From assembly GCA_029213005.1 (NCBI GenBank), contig JARGPI010000025.1, forward strand, positions 1 through 64,000: DNA of 64,000 nt, read 5' to 3'. Made by a program: the position numbers and the translations under genes. The DNA comes from Verrucomicrobiales bacterium (GTDB lineage: Bacteria; Verrucomicrobiota; Verrucomicrobiia; Verrucomicrobiales; DEV007). Below the pieces are notes generated by a model, which worked only from the letters and a program-made list of their open reading frames with translations, did no database searches and had not been told where the DNA came from. This document shows positions 25,511 to 34,232 of this stretch, piece after piece. Each line of letters begins with the position of its first letter. Position 1 is the first letter of the stretch.

Positions 25511-26908
25511 TTACTCCAACCGAATCTCTTCCAGTTCGGCCAGTAATTCCTTAACTTTTTCCGGATGAACATCATAGAGGTTTTTGGTTTCATTGATGTC
25601 ATCTTTTAAATGATATAGTTGGACCGGAGGCTGGGTTTTGAGCGCTTCGCGGTCCACTTTGGTGAATCCGCCTGACTCCGGTCCGCTGATTAACTTCCAG
25701 TCTCCGGATCGAATCATAAAGTGTTTTCTTCCCGCTCCGAGAACGATGGGGGGGCGGGGCGGTGCCGGTTCCCCTTTTAGCTCGGCGAGAAAACTGACGC
25801 TGTCCGGGGCCTGCCCCGGAGGAATCTCGGAATCCGTTATTTCGGCGAGAGTCGCAAAGATATCGGTGAAAGAAATCGTCCGGTCGCTGGTCGAACCGGG
25901 TTTGATCGCTTTGGGCCACTTGGCGATGAAGGGCATCCGGTGACCGCCCTCCCAGGCACCGCCTTTCATACCGCGAAGACCGCCCTGACTGTCGTGACCG
26001 AATTTTTCAGTATCGGAATCGTACCACACGGGGCCGTTGTCGGAGGTAAAGATTACGAGGGTGTTCTCACTGAGCTTTTGTTTTTCCAGAGCGGCGATCA
26101 CTTTGCCGATTTGATGATCGACCATGGTAACAAAATCACCGTAGAGACCTGCCCCGGATTTGCCCGTGAATTCGTCGTCGGGAAGCCAGGGGGTGTGCGG
26201 AGCGGGGTAGGCGAGGTAGAGCATGAGTGGTTTATCGGCGGTATGGTTTTCAATCAACGTGACCGCTTCATCGGTGAAGCGGGGCATCACTTCCTCCAGT
26301 TTCAGGTCGGGAGCGATTCCGCCGGCGCGCCAGAATTCCCCCTGAATCGGGCTCCATCCTTCGGTTTGGTTGGCTTTGATGGTTCCGGTGGGTGGAACTA
26401 CCGCGCGATTGCCGCGAATATAGAAATAGGGTGGTATATCGGTCGAGGCACGGATGCCGAAATAACTATCAAAACCCCGGTCAACGGGGCCGCCTCGCAA
26501 GGGGCCTGCGAACTGTTCGTCCTCGAAAAATCCGAGGTGCCATTTCCCTACCATCGCTGTGGTGTATCCGGCCTGTTGCAGCAGGGAGGCGATCGTCATG
26601 CGGTCGGCATCGATCACGGCATTGTTGATCCACTTGATCGGTTTCCGAAAAGGGAAACGCCCCGTCATGAGTCCATACCGTGAGACGTGGCAAAGCGGGC
26701 CGGGGGCGTGGGCATCGGTAAAGCGCATCCCGTCGGCCGCCAGTTGATCGATATGTGGGGTGGGGATTTTCGATTCGGGATTGTAGCATCCCGCATCTCC
26801 GTAGCCCATATCGTCGACCATGATGATAACGACATTCGGTGGCTCTGCAGTCCGGGCAACGGTGGCTGACAGGGCTGTCGCCAATAGAAGGTAACCTATC
26901 CACTTCAT
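25511..26908 (-). CDS. Secreted sulfatase, atypical C-x-V-S-R site
   Basis: The protein is 465 aa from the ATG at 26908. It has a signal peptide (MKWIGYLLLATALSATVARTAE), metal-site motif IIMVDDMGYGDAGCY and the sulfatase block LCHVSRYGLMTGR. The formylglycine cysteine is present, but the core reads C-H-V-S-R instead of C-x-P-x-R. Later type-I sulfatase motifs include GKWHLGFF and IFTSDNGP. It probably removes sulfate from a polysaccharide in the periplasm or outside. The ATG lies one base after the stop of the preceding sulfatase gene, so the two form one unit. No formylglycine-generating enzyme gene is in the window. Confidence 0.9.
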   Translation of the reverse strand: MKWIGYLLLATALSATVARTAEPPNVVIIMVDDMGYGDAGCYNPESKIPTPHIDQLAADGMRFTDAHAPGPLCHVSRYGLMTGRFPFRKPIKWINNAVIDADRMTIASLLQQAGYTTAMVGKWHLGFFEDEQFAGPLRGGPVDRGFDSYFGIRASTDIPPYFYIRGNRAVVPPTGTIKANQTEGWSPIQGEFWRAGGIAPDLKLEEVMPRFTDEAVTLIENHTADKPLMLYLAYPAPHTPWLPDDEFTGKSGAGLYGDFVTMVDHQIGKVIAALEKQKLSENTLVIFTSDNGPVWYDSDTEKFGHDSQGGLRGMKGGAWEGGHRMPFIAKWPKAIKPGSTSDRTISFTDIFATLAEITDSEIPPGQAPDSVSFLAELKGEPAPPRPPIVLGAGRKHFMIRSGDWKLISGPESGGFTKVDREALKTQPPVQLYHLKDDINETKNLYDVHPEKVKELLAELEEIRLE

Positions 26909-26909
26909 A

Positions 26910-28355
26910 TTATTTCTTTTTACGCTTCTTCCCTTTGTTATTGAGAGCGGCTTTCTCAACTTCGGCATCGTAGTCCGGGTTTAATTCGGTGGGGACCGGT
27001 GCATTGATCGATTCGCGCCAGGTGGAAAGAGCCTGCTTCAACTCGCTGAGTTTTTCCGGTGCGGTAGACGCGAGGTTGGTGGTTTCACCGATATCATCAG
27101 TGAGATTAAAAAGTTCGAATGAATTGTCTTCGAAGTATTCGAGCAGTTTCCAGTTACCTTTTCTTACGACGGAACAGGGCCGGGCGCGGAACAGGGGGTC
27201 GGGTTGTTCATCGGTCCGGGAGTAGCTTTGCAGGTAGGCGGGGAAGTGCCAGAAAAGCTCACGGTTACTCAAATCGGTTTCTCCGGCCCCGGTTAAAAGT
27301 GGCAGGAGATTCACGCCGTCGAGTGCTTGGTCTTCAGGTTTTTCCGCACCGGCGATGGCGCAGATCGTGGGGTAGAGATCCACCCCGATAATAGGGGTTT
27401 CATTGGTTTGGTTTGCCTCAATTTTGCCCGGCCAGGTGGCGAAAAACGGGACGCGGATGCCGCCTTCGTAATAGGTGCCTTTATATCCCTTAAGCGGTGC
27501 CATGCTGGTGGCTGGACCGTAGCCACCGTTGTCGGAGAAAAAGAGTATCGCAGTTTTCTCTCTAAGATTATGAGATTCCAGCTCGGCTATAATTTTACCA
27601 ACGCCATCGTCGACGGCTTGAATCATCGTCGCCATTTTTATGTCGTTATGCTGCTTCCCGGGTGCTTTATTTTGATACTTCTCCAGCAGTTCCTTTTTAG
27701 CTTCAATCGGTGTGTGCACCGCAAAGTGAGTCAGGTAGACGGCCCAGGGATGTTCCCTGTTTTCCCTGATGAAATCACAGGTTCGGCGACTCAGGGTGTC
27801 GGTGAGGTATTCGTCTTTCGGGGCATCCTGCAGATTGGGGGCTTTGGGGTGAGGTGGGTAATATCCCTTGGGCGGGCTGCCGGAATGAGTTCCCCCGATA
27901 TTGACATCGAACCCATAGGGAAGGGGATCGTTACTGACGTGCCATTTCCCTATTGAGGCAGTTTTGTATCCGGCATCCTGCAGGCACTTTGCCCAGGTCG
28001 TAATATCAGGCCTCAAGGAATCGGTTCCGGGAACATACTTCAATTTCCGATGTTCCTTTTTTCCGCGGGGTCCGGTTCCGACGTTGTAGACTTCGTGTCG
28101 CGGAGTGTATTGGCCACTCATGAGGCAGGCTCTGGCCGGAGCGCAATTCGCGGCCGCTGAGTAGGCATTGGTAAAGACCGTGCCCTCGCTTGCGAGTTTA
28201 TCGAGATGTGGCGTTTCGAAAAAATCCGATCCCATGAAGGACGTATCTTTCCATCCAAAATCATCGAGGAAGATGAATAAAATATTGGGCTTGTCAGAAG
28301 CCGTGCTGACTCCCGCGACAAGGAGTAGGGTCAGAAAAGAGAATATGGTCTTCAC
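26910..28355 (-). CDS. Secreted sulfatase
   Basis: The protein is 481 aa, with a GTG start at 28355 followed by a signal peptide (KTIFSFLTLLLVAGVSTAS). Motifs are ILFIFLDDFGWKD, the canonical CAPARACLMSGQ modification site (C-x-P-x-R), GKWHVSND and LFFSDNGGYG. The C-terminus is Lys-rich (KGKKRKKK). It belongs to the type-I (S1) sulfatases and probably acts on sulfated glycans. It is the first gene of the sulfatase pair. Confidence 0.92.
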   Translation of the reverse strand: MKTIFSFLTLLLVAGVSTASDKPNILFIFLDDFGWKDTSFMGSDFFETPHLDKLASEGTVFTNAYSAAANCAPARACLMSGQYTPRHEVYNVGTGPRGKKEHRKLKYVPGTDSLRPDITTWAKCLQDAGYKTASIGKWHVSNDPLPYGFDVNIGGTHSGSPPKGYYPPHPKAPNLQDAPKDEYLTDTLSRRTCDFIRENREHPWAVYLTHFAVHTPIEAKKELLEKYQNKAPGKQHNDIKMATMIQAVDDGVGKIIAELESHNLREKTAILFFSDNGGYGPATSMAPLKGYKGTYYEGGIRVPFFATWPGKIEANQTNETPIIGVDLYPTICAIAGAEKPEDQALDGVNLLPLLTGAGETDLSNRELFWHFPAYLQSYSRTDEQPDPLFRARPCSVVRKGNWKLLEYFEDNSFELFNLTDDIGETTNLASTAPEKLSELKQALSTWRESINAPVPTELNPDYDAEVEKAALNNKGKKRKKK

Positions 28356-28386
28356 GATTGAAGACTAGCGGTGCCGGGATTCTAAA

Positions 28387-28752
28387 TCAACGGTCCTTTT
28401 TGTCCGGGTTACGGGAGCCGGAAAACTCTTCCATGTCCCTGATTGACCGGTTTTTAACGTTTTCAGCCCGGGTTTTCAAGCTGTTGAAAATTTTCCGACC
28501 CAGCGAGCGGATTACCCGTCGTTGAGGGTGGGCAACGCTGGGTGGCAAGTAGAGAGGTTGAGAGGCGAGGGGACAGTGACCAACTTGAAAAGGAAGCATT
28601 TGAGTTCGGGTGGGAATGTCATGATGGGCTACACCGGTGCTGCCTTCCTCCACAATTTTACCGGCACTTTGGATCGTATGATCCAATTTCTCTACCACCT
28701 CTTCCCTGGCATGCCCGAGGCCTGCCATTACCTTCTTCACCCGCTCCCCCAT
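28387..28752 (-). CDS. Basic hypothetical protein
   Basis: The protein is 121 aa from ATG at 28752. The longer frame would overlap the FRG gene. Its start (MGERVKKVMAGLGHAREEVVEKLDH) looks helical, and the rest is basic with a Pro/Leu-rich stretch (PLASQPLYLPPSVAHPQRR). I recognise no family. It could be spurious, since a rightward frame exists in the same place and neither has a clear start signal. It lies between the sulfatase and the FRG gene on the same strand. Confidence 0.35.
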   Translation of the reverse strand: MGERVKKVMAGLGHAREEVVEKLDHTIQSAGKIVEEGSTGVAHHDIPTRTQMLPFQVGHCPLASQPLYLPPSVAHPQRRVIRSLGRKIFNSLKTRAENVKNRSIRDMEEFSGSRNPDKKDR

Positions 28753-28765
28753 GATATCTTCGACC

Positions 28766-29515
28766 TCACATAATCCAATTGTATGAATCCGAGTTTGTGT
28801 AGATGTCTTCGGCGATCTGTCTTCCAATGCCTTTGAGGCCGGGGAAGATGTTTCGGGAATCGAATCCCAGCGCTGCAATCTGGCGACGGATGTCGCGCTT
28901 GGCAAAATGCGGGATCGTGATCTTACACAAATTCATCGGGTCATCCGAAGTGTTGTATCGGTTTTCGAATGATACCGGCGGCATGTTCGAATCCGGAAAG
29001 GGATGGGTCAGAAAGCAGACGCGCTGAGCCATCATTTCTTCGGTGCGATACTGGGGATGATAGAAACGAGGGGCATCTGGCACCTGCTCGTAATCCTGAA
29101 AAATCGTAAATTCGTCGGTGCCGGGCATAAGGCGCCAAAGAGCCCCGTCGGCTTCGTCTTTGGTTTCCTCAGTGGCGAAGTAGAGTCCAACGAGGGCGGC
29201 TTCCGACCAGGCGGTAAAGTTGGTTGGCGCGTGGTGATGACATGCCGTAGCGGTCCACTCCAGTTCAGAGGCCATGTGGCTTCTCACATCAGAAGGAGCG
29301 AGCTGTTTGAATCTGAGATTATTGGAGTTGGCAACATCGAGCCAGCTTTGATGATTGGTCTTCTCCAGATCCATGCGGAAAAGCGAAGGATTGATTTCCC
29401 AGCCACCGTCGGCGTGCCCACGGTAGTAATTGCTTTGATGAGCACCGCGTAGAGGCGGCACCTCGGAGATCAAACTTTCCACATGTGAAATCGTTATTTC
29501 CTCGTATTCTCTCAT
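28766..29515 (-). CDS. FRG-domain protein
   Basis: The protein is 249 aa. It has the FRG pattern: YYRGHADGGWEINPSLFR (about 30-47), HHHAPTNFTAWSEAALVGLYFA (about 93-114) and a C-terminal helix region. The second block replaces the usual QHHGxPTRLLDWT form. FRG domains occur in many stand-alone and defence-associated proteins; the biochemical role is not settled. It is divergent from a 155-aa gene at 29672. The intervening AT-rich region has direct copies of AAAATGAG(A/T)CT. Confidence 0.8.
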   Translation of the reverse strand: MREYEEITISHVESLISEVPPLRGAHQSNYYRGHADGGWEINPSLFRMDLEKTNHQSWLDVANSNNLRFKQLAPSDVRSHMASELEWTATACHHHAPTNFTAWSEAALVGLYFATEETKDEADGALWRLMPGTDEFTIFQDYEQVPDAPRFYHPQYRTEEMMAQRVCFLTHPFPDSNMPPVSFENRYNTSDDPMNLCKITIPHFAKRDIRRQIAALGFDSRNIFPGLKGIGRQIAEDIYTNSDSYNWIM

Positions 29516-29671
29516 GATTGTGTGTCAGTTTTGCGATTTCCTTCAAAAAAGACTCATTTTCATTGAATATTTGTCTAATATGAGTAAAATGCTCTTATTA
29601 GTCTCATTTTAAGTTCATTGAGCAACCTTTTTCTCGATTTTTTTTGAGTTAAGGTTATCTTTTGCGCTGAT

Positions 29672-30139
29672 TTGGAACGTGTAGAGACCATAGTCGAGGA
29701 GTTGGCCGAGTTCAGTTTGAGTGAACTTGAGCAATTAAACTCGTATTTGCAGCTGGCGCTGAAGATTCGTCGCCAGTCTGAGCTGTCGGTTGACTTACCG
29801 GTTAGCTCTGGTGGCCAGCGGGCCGCCTCGCAGCTTTCCGACGATGCCCGCCGCATTCTACAGGGGATTGATGAGTATGAGCTGACGCTGGCGGACCAGT
29901 GTTTGCTTGCCGCCGTGATTCTCGACGAATCCTACGGGCAGGAAATTTTCACAAGTCGTTCGCTTCATGATGAGGTAAAATTGAACGGACGACCGCCCAT
30001 TGCTCATATTACCTCAGCAACCAGCGGTTTACTTGAGAAATCCTACCTGATTGGCTCAACCAAAGAGGCCCACCTCTCAACTGAGGGTAAGGCAAAGGCC
30101 CGCAGTTTGGTACGGATGTTTCTGGGGCGGGCGGCCTGA
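29672..30139 (+). CDS. Hypothetical helical protein divergent from FRG gene
   Basis: The protein is 155 aa, starting at TTG 29672; an in-frame stop lies 27 bases upstream, so no better start exists. The N-terminal part is helical (VEELAEFSLSELEQLNSYLQLALKIR). The central DEYELTLADQCLLAAVILDESYG and the end (ITSATSGLLEKSYLIGSTKEAHLSTEGKAKARSL) read like a winged-helix unit. No family is recognised. Divergent placement with the FRG gene is the only functional hint. Confidence 0.55.
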   Translation: MERVETIVEELAEFSLSELEQLNSYLQLALKIRRQSELSVDLPVSSGGQRAASQLSDDARRILQGIDEYELTLADQCLLAAVILDESYGQEIFTSRSLHDEVKLNGRPPIAHITSATSGLLEKSYLIGSTKEAHLSTEGKAKARSLVRMFLGRAA

Positions 30140-30150
30140 GAAGCATTCTC

Positions 30151-31065
30151 TTATTTGATCGACTCGAGCGCGGCGACGTTCTCTTTCATCACTGAGAGCC
30201 AGTCACCGGCATCGGGACGGTTTCCGCAGGGATTGAAGACCACGCTGTTGATGCCCATCTTTCCCAGCTTGGCGACTGATTCTTCGGCGGGGTAACCTTC
30301 CCAAATCATGTGATTGGCGAGGTGGACTTCGCGTTTGTCTTCCAATTCGAGGATGGCCCGGTCATCGGGCACCACGGAAGGCTCCCAGTGAACGGATTCG
30401 ATATCCAGTTTGTAGCGTCTGCTCAGGTATTGATAAACCGGGTGCGAGCCGAGCAGAGGCGTGCCGGTGAGATTTTCGCCGACTTTGATGAGCGCTGCAT
30501 CGAGCGCATCGAGATCAGCCGCCAGGTCTGCTGCATTTTGATAAATGCTGTCTTTTGACTCCGGTAGCTGCTTAACCAGCTCATCGCGAATCACTTCGGA
30601 CTGAAGTTTGGCATATTCCATGTTCAACCAGGTCGTGAATGCGATCCCATCGTGAGAATGCACCACTCCATCTCCGTGGCTGTGAGTGGTGCCGCCCTTT
30701 TCCGTGACATAGGCCTGGCTGAACACTTTCGAGGTATCGAGCTGGGTATTGGTCGGAAGGCTTACGGTTTCGGCCCATTTCTCGTAGGTCGCGCCGTTGG
30801 TAATGATCAGATCTGCATTTTGAAAGGCGGCGAGGTCTTCGTCCCCCGGTTCCCAGAAAGCGGGGTCAATATCTCCGGGAATTGAGAAATGGAGATCGAT
30901 GAGATCGCCCGCGATGCGCTGCGCGAAGTAATACAGCGGATAATTGGTGGTCTGCACAGTCAATTTGCCGGAGCGCTGAGTCGAAGTCCCCGTGGTCTCC
31001 TTTTCGCAGGAGGAAAAAAGGCAGGCAAAAGCAATAGTCGAGAGAGTGAGCAGGACAGGTTTCAT
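30151..31065 (-). CDS. Metal-binding substrate-binding lipoprotein (ZnuA-like)
   Basis: The protein is 304 aa. Lipoprotein signal LACLFSSC-type leader (ILSTIAFACLFSSC) is followed by a cluster A-I fold: LTVQTTNYPLYYFAQRIAGD, DPAFWEPGDEDLAAFQNADLIITNG, and GSHPVYQYLSRRY. A His-rich loop (HSHGDGVVHSHDG, about 120-133) is typical of zinc binders. It would capture Zn2+ or Mn2+ in the periplasm for an ABC importer. No permease or ATPase gene is nearby, so it is an orphan here. A GGTATAATTACC palindrome lies 15 bases upstream. Confidence 0.85.
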   Translation of the reverse strand: MKPVLLTLSTIAFACLFSSCEKETTGTSTQRSGKLTVQTTNYPLYYFAQRIAGDLIDLHFSIPGDIDPAFWEPGDEDLAAFQNADLIITNGATYEKWAETVSLPTNTQLDTSKVFSQAYVTEKGGTTHSHGDGVVHSHDGIAFTTWLNMEYAKLQSEVIRDELVKQLPESKDSIYQNAADLAADLDALDAALIKVGENLTGTPLLGSHPVYQYLSRRYKLDIESVHWEPSVVPDDRAILELEDKREVHLANHMIWEGYPAEESVAKLGKMGINSVVFNPCGNRPDAGDWLSVMKENVAALESIK

Positions 31066-31079
31066 ATTATTCTCAAGGT

Positions 31080-31091
31080 GGTATAATTACC
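31080..31091. promoter_or_regulatory. Palindrome between divergent ZnuA-like and membrane genes
   Basis: GGTATAATTACC is a perfect 12-base palindrome 15 bases upstream of the ZnuA-like start and 12 bases upstream of the divergent membrane protein start. It could be a metal-responsive operator; this is inference from position only. Confidence 0.35.
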
Positions 31092-31103
31092 GGATCTCAA
31101 TAA

Positions 31104-31553
31104 ATGGCTTCTCTCTTCGATTCACAAATCACTTTTATAGGTGAAACACCGGTTTTCCTCGGCGCATTTAAGTTCGTAGGTATCGGTTTTTATTTATCTT
31201 TTGTGATTCTCTGGCTTTTCCTGCAGGGACTGGTTTTTCTGGCTGAACGATATTCGCGGCTCATTTCCGGAATTCAGTGGTGGAGATCGGGGCTTATCGC
31301 CATCGCGGGGATCCTCGTTTTGGTGTTTGCATGGCCTTTTCCGGCTTTATTCAGTGAAGAGGAGACGGTCAATGTGATTTCAGCGATGACTTCGGTTCTC
31401 ATCCTGGGGACGGTGGTTGCCTGGATTATGTGCGGGAAGCTGTATCAATTCGAATTTCTCCACCGGGTCATCGTGGCCGTCGGGGTACCGATCTTTTCTT
31501 TTTGCGCTTTTGCTCTGGGTAAAGTGATTGAGTGGAAAATGAAGGGATATTGA
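31104..31553 (+). CDS. Four-helix membrane protein, unknown
   Basis: The protein is 149 aa with four predicted membrane segments (about 18-45, 60-78, 88-110 and 118-140). Divergent from the ZnuA-like gene. Possible metal-uptake partner by position, but no conserved motif supports this. No family is recognised. Confidence 0.65.
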   Translation: MASLFDSQITFIGETPVFLGAFKFVGIGFYLSFVILWLFLQGLVFLAERYSRLISGIQWWRSGLIAIAGILVLVFAWPFPALFSEEETVNVISAMTSVLILGTVVAWIMCGKLYQFEFLHRVIVAVGVPIFSFCAFALGKVIEWKMKGY

Positions 31554-31559
31554 GTCCCG

Positions 31560-31943
31560 TTAATCTTCGAGGTGGTAGAGCAGCAGGTAGGCAAAGACGA
31601 GGTGGAGTAGCTGCGAGGGGAGAATTGCCCAATTTTCGATCAGGCAGGTACCCACCATCAAGAGTCCCATTAAAAGCCCCACCACGGCGAGTCCATACCG
31701 AACAAAAGGTCGTCCCATCAAAATCAGGATTCCTCCCGCGACTTCAACAAACGGGATAACGTAGGCCATCGCCAGAGCGGGAAATCCGGCGACAATCGTT
31801 CCGTCGAATTGGCCGGAAAGCCCTGCGGCAAAGGCGCTGAGCTTGGGAAGTCGCACTCCTCCGTGAACGAGAATCGAGGCTCCAAATGCGAGTCTGCCCA
31901 CGTGATAGGCGAGTTGTTGATTGCTTAAGTTTTTCAGATTCAT
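31560..31943 (-). CDS. DoxX-family membrane protein
   Basis: The protein is 127 aa from the ATG at 31943 (MNLKNLSNQQ). The longer frame runs antisense to recG. About four membrane segments are seen, with the DoxX-like start RLAFGASILVHGGVRLPKL and IPFVEVAGGILILMGR. The family is found in the inner membrane, sometimes with redox roles. It converges on the membrane protein gene and is divergent from recG. Confidence 0.8.
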   Translation of the reverse strand: MNLKNLSNQQLAYHVGRLAFGASILVHGGVRLPKLSAFAAGLSGQFDGTIVAGFPALAMAYVIPFVEVAGGILILMGRPFVRYGLAVVGLLMGLLMVGTCLIENWAILPSQLLHLVFAYLLLYHLED

Positions 31944-32040
31944 GACCTTTGAGAATACGAGCGTCTTGAGTTTTTGGGAGGATTTCTTGCGCACTTCTGT
32001 TTGTGCGGTTGAAGGGTCCGCGTTATTAGAGGACACCCAA

Positions 32041-34077
32041 ATGTCGTTTTTGATTCCAGATATCTCTCTTTCCATGCCGGTTGCGGATATTCCGGCGACC
32101 CGGCTCGACTCGAAGGCAAAAGCTGCCCTCGAGAAGTTGGGTTTGAAAAATGTGGAGGATCTGATCGGGCATTTTCCGAGTCGGCATGAAAATCGGAAGA
32201 GCTTCGACAGCTTTCCCACCAACCCGACGGAACAGTCCGTCTGTATCTGCGGTGAGATTGATGATTGTCAGACCAAATTTGCGGGAAAAGGTCGGCGATA
32301 TTTCGAGATGACCTTGAAGCCATCCGGCGATTCCATTTTTGACCACCAAATCGCCTGTCGCTGGTTCAACATGCCGTACATGAGTAAGTTTTTTCTCGTT
32401 GGGCAGCAGGTGGTGCTTTTCGGGAGACCTAAAATGAGCGGTCGGCGGCTTGTGATGGATCATCCCGAGTATGAAATCATCGATGAGGATGGAAACGACG
32501 GGATGTTTGAAGCTCACATGGGTCGCATCGTTCCGGTTTACCCGATGGCTTCCGGAATTGGCCAAAAACCGCTCCGGACTTTGATCTTTCGGGTTTTGGA
32601 GTCTCTGGCCGACGAACAGGTTCCCGATACTCTTCCCAAAGAGACTTCGGTGGGTGGGATGACCCGGATCAAAGCGATTCGCAATCTTCACTACCCGGAA
32701 AAGATGGAAGATATCGAGCCGGCGAAACGCTATCTCGCTCTGGAGGAGTTTACCTGGCTGCAAATGGAGCTGCTGAAGAAGAAAGCCAACGCGGTTTCGG
32801 TCGGAGGTGTGGTTCATTGCGGAAAAGGGGGGCTGGTGAAGCGCTACTTAGGTGATTTGCCGTTCGAGCCGACCGGTGCTCAAGTCCGGGTGATCGATGA
32901 AATTCGCGAGGATCTCGCGGTGGCCCGACCGATGTCGAGATTGCTTCAGGGCGATGTCGGTGCCGGTAAAACGCTGGTGGCTGCGGCATCGGCGCTCTAC
33001 GTGATCGAAGCTGGTTTTGATGTGGCGCTGATGGCGCCGACTCAAATTCTGGCGGAACAGCATTTTCAAAATTTTCAGCAATGGTTTGAGCCGCTTGGTA
33101 TTGAGGTGCGGCTCCAGACCGGCAGTAAAGATTCCGGAGGGAATTTGCCGCTCTTCGACACGTCTCCGTCCGATTCTCCTCTCGGGACGATGACGGTTGG
33201 GACCCACGCTTTGATCCATCGCAAAGAGGGTTTTGAAAATGGACTGGGGCTGGCCATCATCGACGAGCAGCACAAGTTCGGAGTCGGTCAAAGGGAGGCG
33301 CTGGTCAGTCGGGGCGATCGTCCGGATCTTCTCGTAATGACGGCAACACCGATTCCGAGGACTTTGACCCTCGCTTTCTACGGGGATCTCGACGTTTCTA
33401 TACTCGATGAACTGCCCAAGGGGCGGGGGAAAATCATCACCGGGATTCGGATGACGGATCAGACCGATAAAGCCGCCGGTTTTGTGCGGGATCAGCTCTC
33501 TGAAGGTCGGCAGGTCTATATTGTCTATCCCTTGATCGAAGAGTCCGAAAAAGTGAAATCAGGGGCGGTGACTAAGGAATTTAAGCTGTGGGAGGAGCGT
33601 CTCAAAGGTTTCAAATGTGCTCTGCTTCACGGAAAAATGGCGGCCGATGACAAAGACGTCGTGATGGAGAAATTCCGGGCGCATCAGACCGATGTTCTCG
33701 TCTCGACTACGGTGATTGAGGTCGGGGTCGATGTTCCCAATGCCAACGTGATGTTGATTTACAATGCGGAGCGGTTCGGGCTGGCTCAGTTGCATCAGTT
33801 GAGAGGGCGGATCGGTCGGGGTGAGCACAAGAGTTACTGTGTATTGATGTGTGATCCCGAAGCGGTGGAGGCGGTCGACCGCTTGCGGATAATGGAAGAG
33901 ACCCGCGACGGTTTCCGGATTGCTGAGGAAGATCTCATTCAAAGGGGGCCCGGCGAAGTGCTGGGAACTCAGCAGAGTGGCTTGCCGGGGATGAAATTCC
34001 CTGAGTATCTGGGTGACAGCCTGTTAGTGGAAGAGGCACGGCGGATCGCAATGGCTTTTTTGAATCAGGGGGCGTAA
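32041..34077 (+). CDS. recG: ATP-dependent DNA helicase RecG
   Basis: The protein is 678 aa, the family's usual length of about 680-700. An N-terminal OB-wedge domain (about 55-150) is followed by the helicase core: Walker A GDVGAGKT (about 303-310), DEQH (about 405), TATPIPRT, the motif TTVIEVGVDVPNANVM and the QLRGRIGRG block. RecG remodels stalled forks and branched DNA. I chose the ATG at 32041 (MSFLIPDISL) because the extra upstream 40 codons show no family similarity and overlap the DoxX start region. It probably stands alone. Confidence 0.95.
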   Translation: MSFLIPDISLSMPVADIPATRLDSKAKAALEKLGLKNVEDLIGHFPSRHENRKSFDSFPTNPTEQSVCICGEIDDCQTKFAGKGRRYFEMTLKPSGDSIFDHQIACRWFNMPYMSKFFLVGQQVVLFGRPKMSGRRLVMDHPEYEIIDEDGNDGMFEAHMGRIVPVYPMASGIGQKPLRTLIFRVLESLADEQVPDTLPKETSVGGMTRIKAIRNLHYPEKMEDIEPAKRYLALEEFTWLQMELLKKKANAVSVGGVVHCGKGGLVKRYLGDLPFEPTGAQVRVIDEIREDLAVARPMSRLLQGDVGAGKTLVAAASALYVIEAGFDVALMAPTQILAEQHFQNFQQWFEPLGIEVRLQTGSKDSGGNLPLFDTSPSDSPLGTMTVGTHALIHRKEGFENGLGLAIIDEQHKFGVGQREALVSRGDRPDLLVMTATPIPRTLTLAFYGDLDVSILDELPKGRGKIITGIRMTDQTDKAAGFVRDQLSEGRQVYIVYPLIEESEKVKSGAVTKEFKLWEERLKGFKCALLHGKMAADDKDVVMEKFRAHQTDVLVSTTVIEVGVDVPNANVMLIYNAERFGLAQLHQLRGRIGRGEHKSYCVLMCDPEAVEAVDRLRIMEETRDGFRIAEEDLIQRGPGEVLGTQQSGLPGMKFPEYLGDSLLVEEARRIAMAFLNQGA

Positions 34078-34232
34078 AACCGCTGCTTTCGAATCGATGT
34101 GGCGTACATCCTGCTTGTTCGGAGAGTAACCACTCACTTCACCCTGCGGAATTTACGTGCCGAAAAATTCATAAAGAACTGGTCGTAAAACCCAAAAGTG
34201 AGGATAGGTAATTAGGAAAACCTTGAAGTCTT

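Noticed and set aside
29545..29620. Fur-like box upstream of the FRG gene
   Set aside because: AAAATGAGACT occurs, but the second half of a 7-1-7 site is lacking.
31921..32040. Extended N-terminus of RecG
   Set aside because: The extra 40 codons do not match RecG and overlap the divergent DoxX start.
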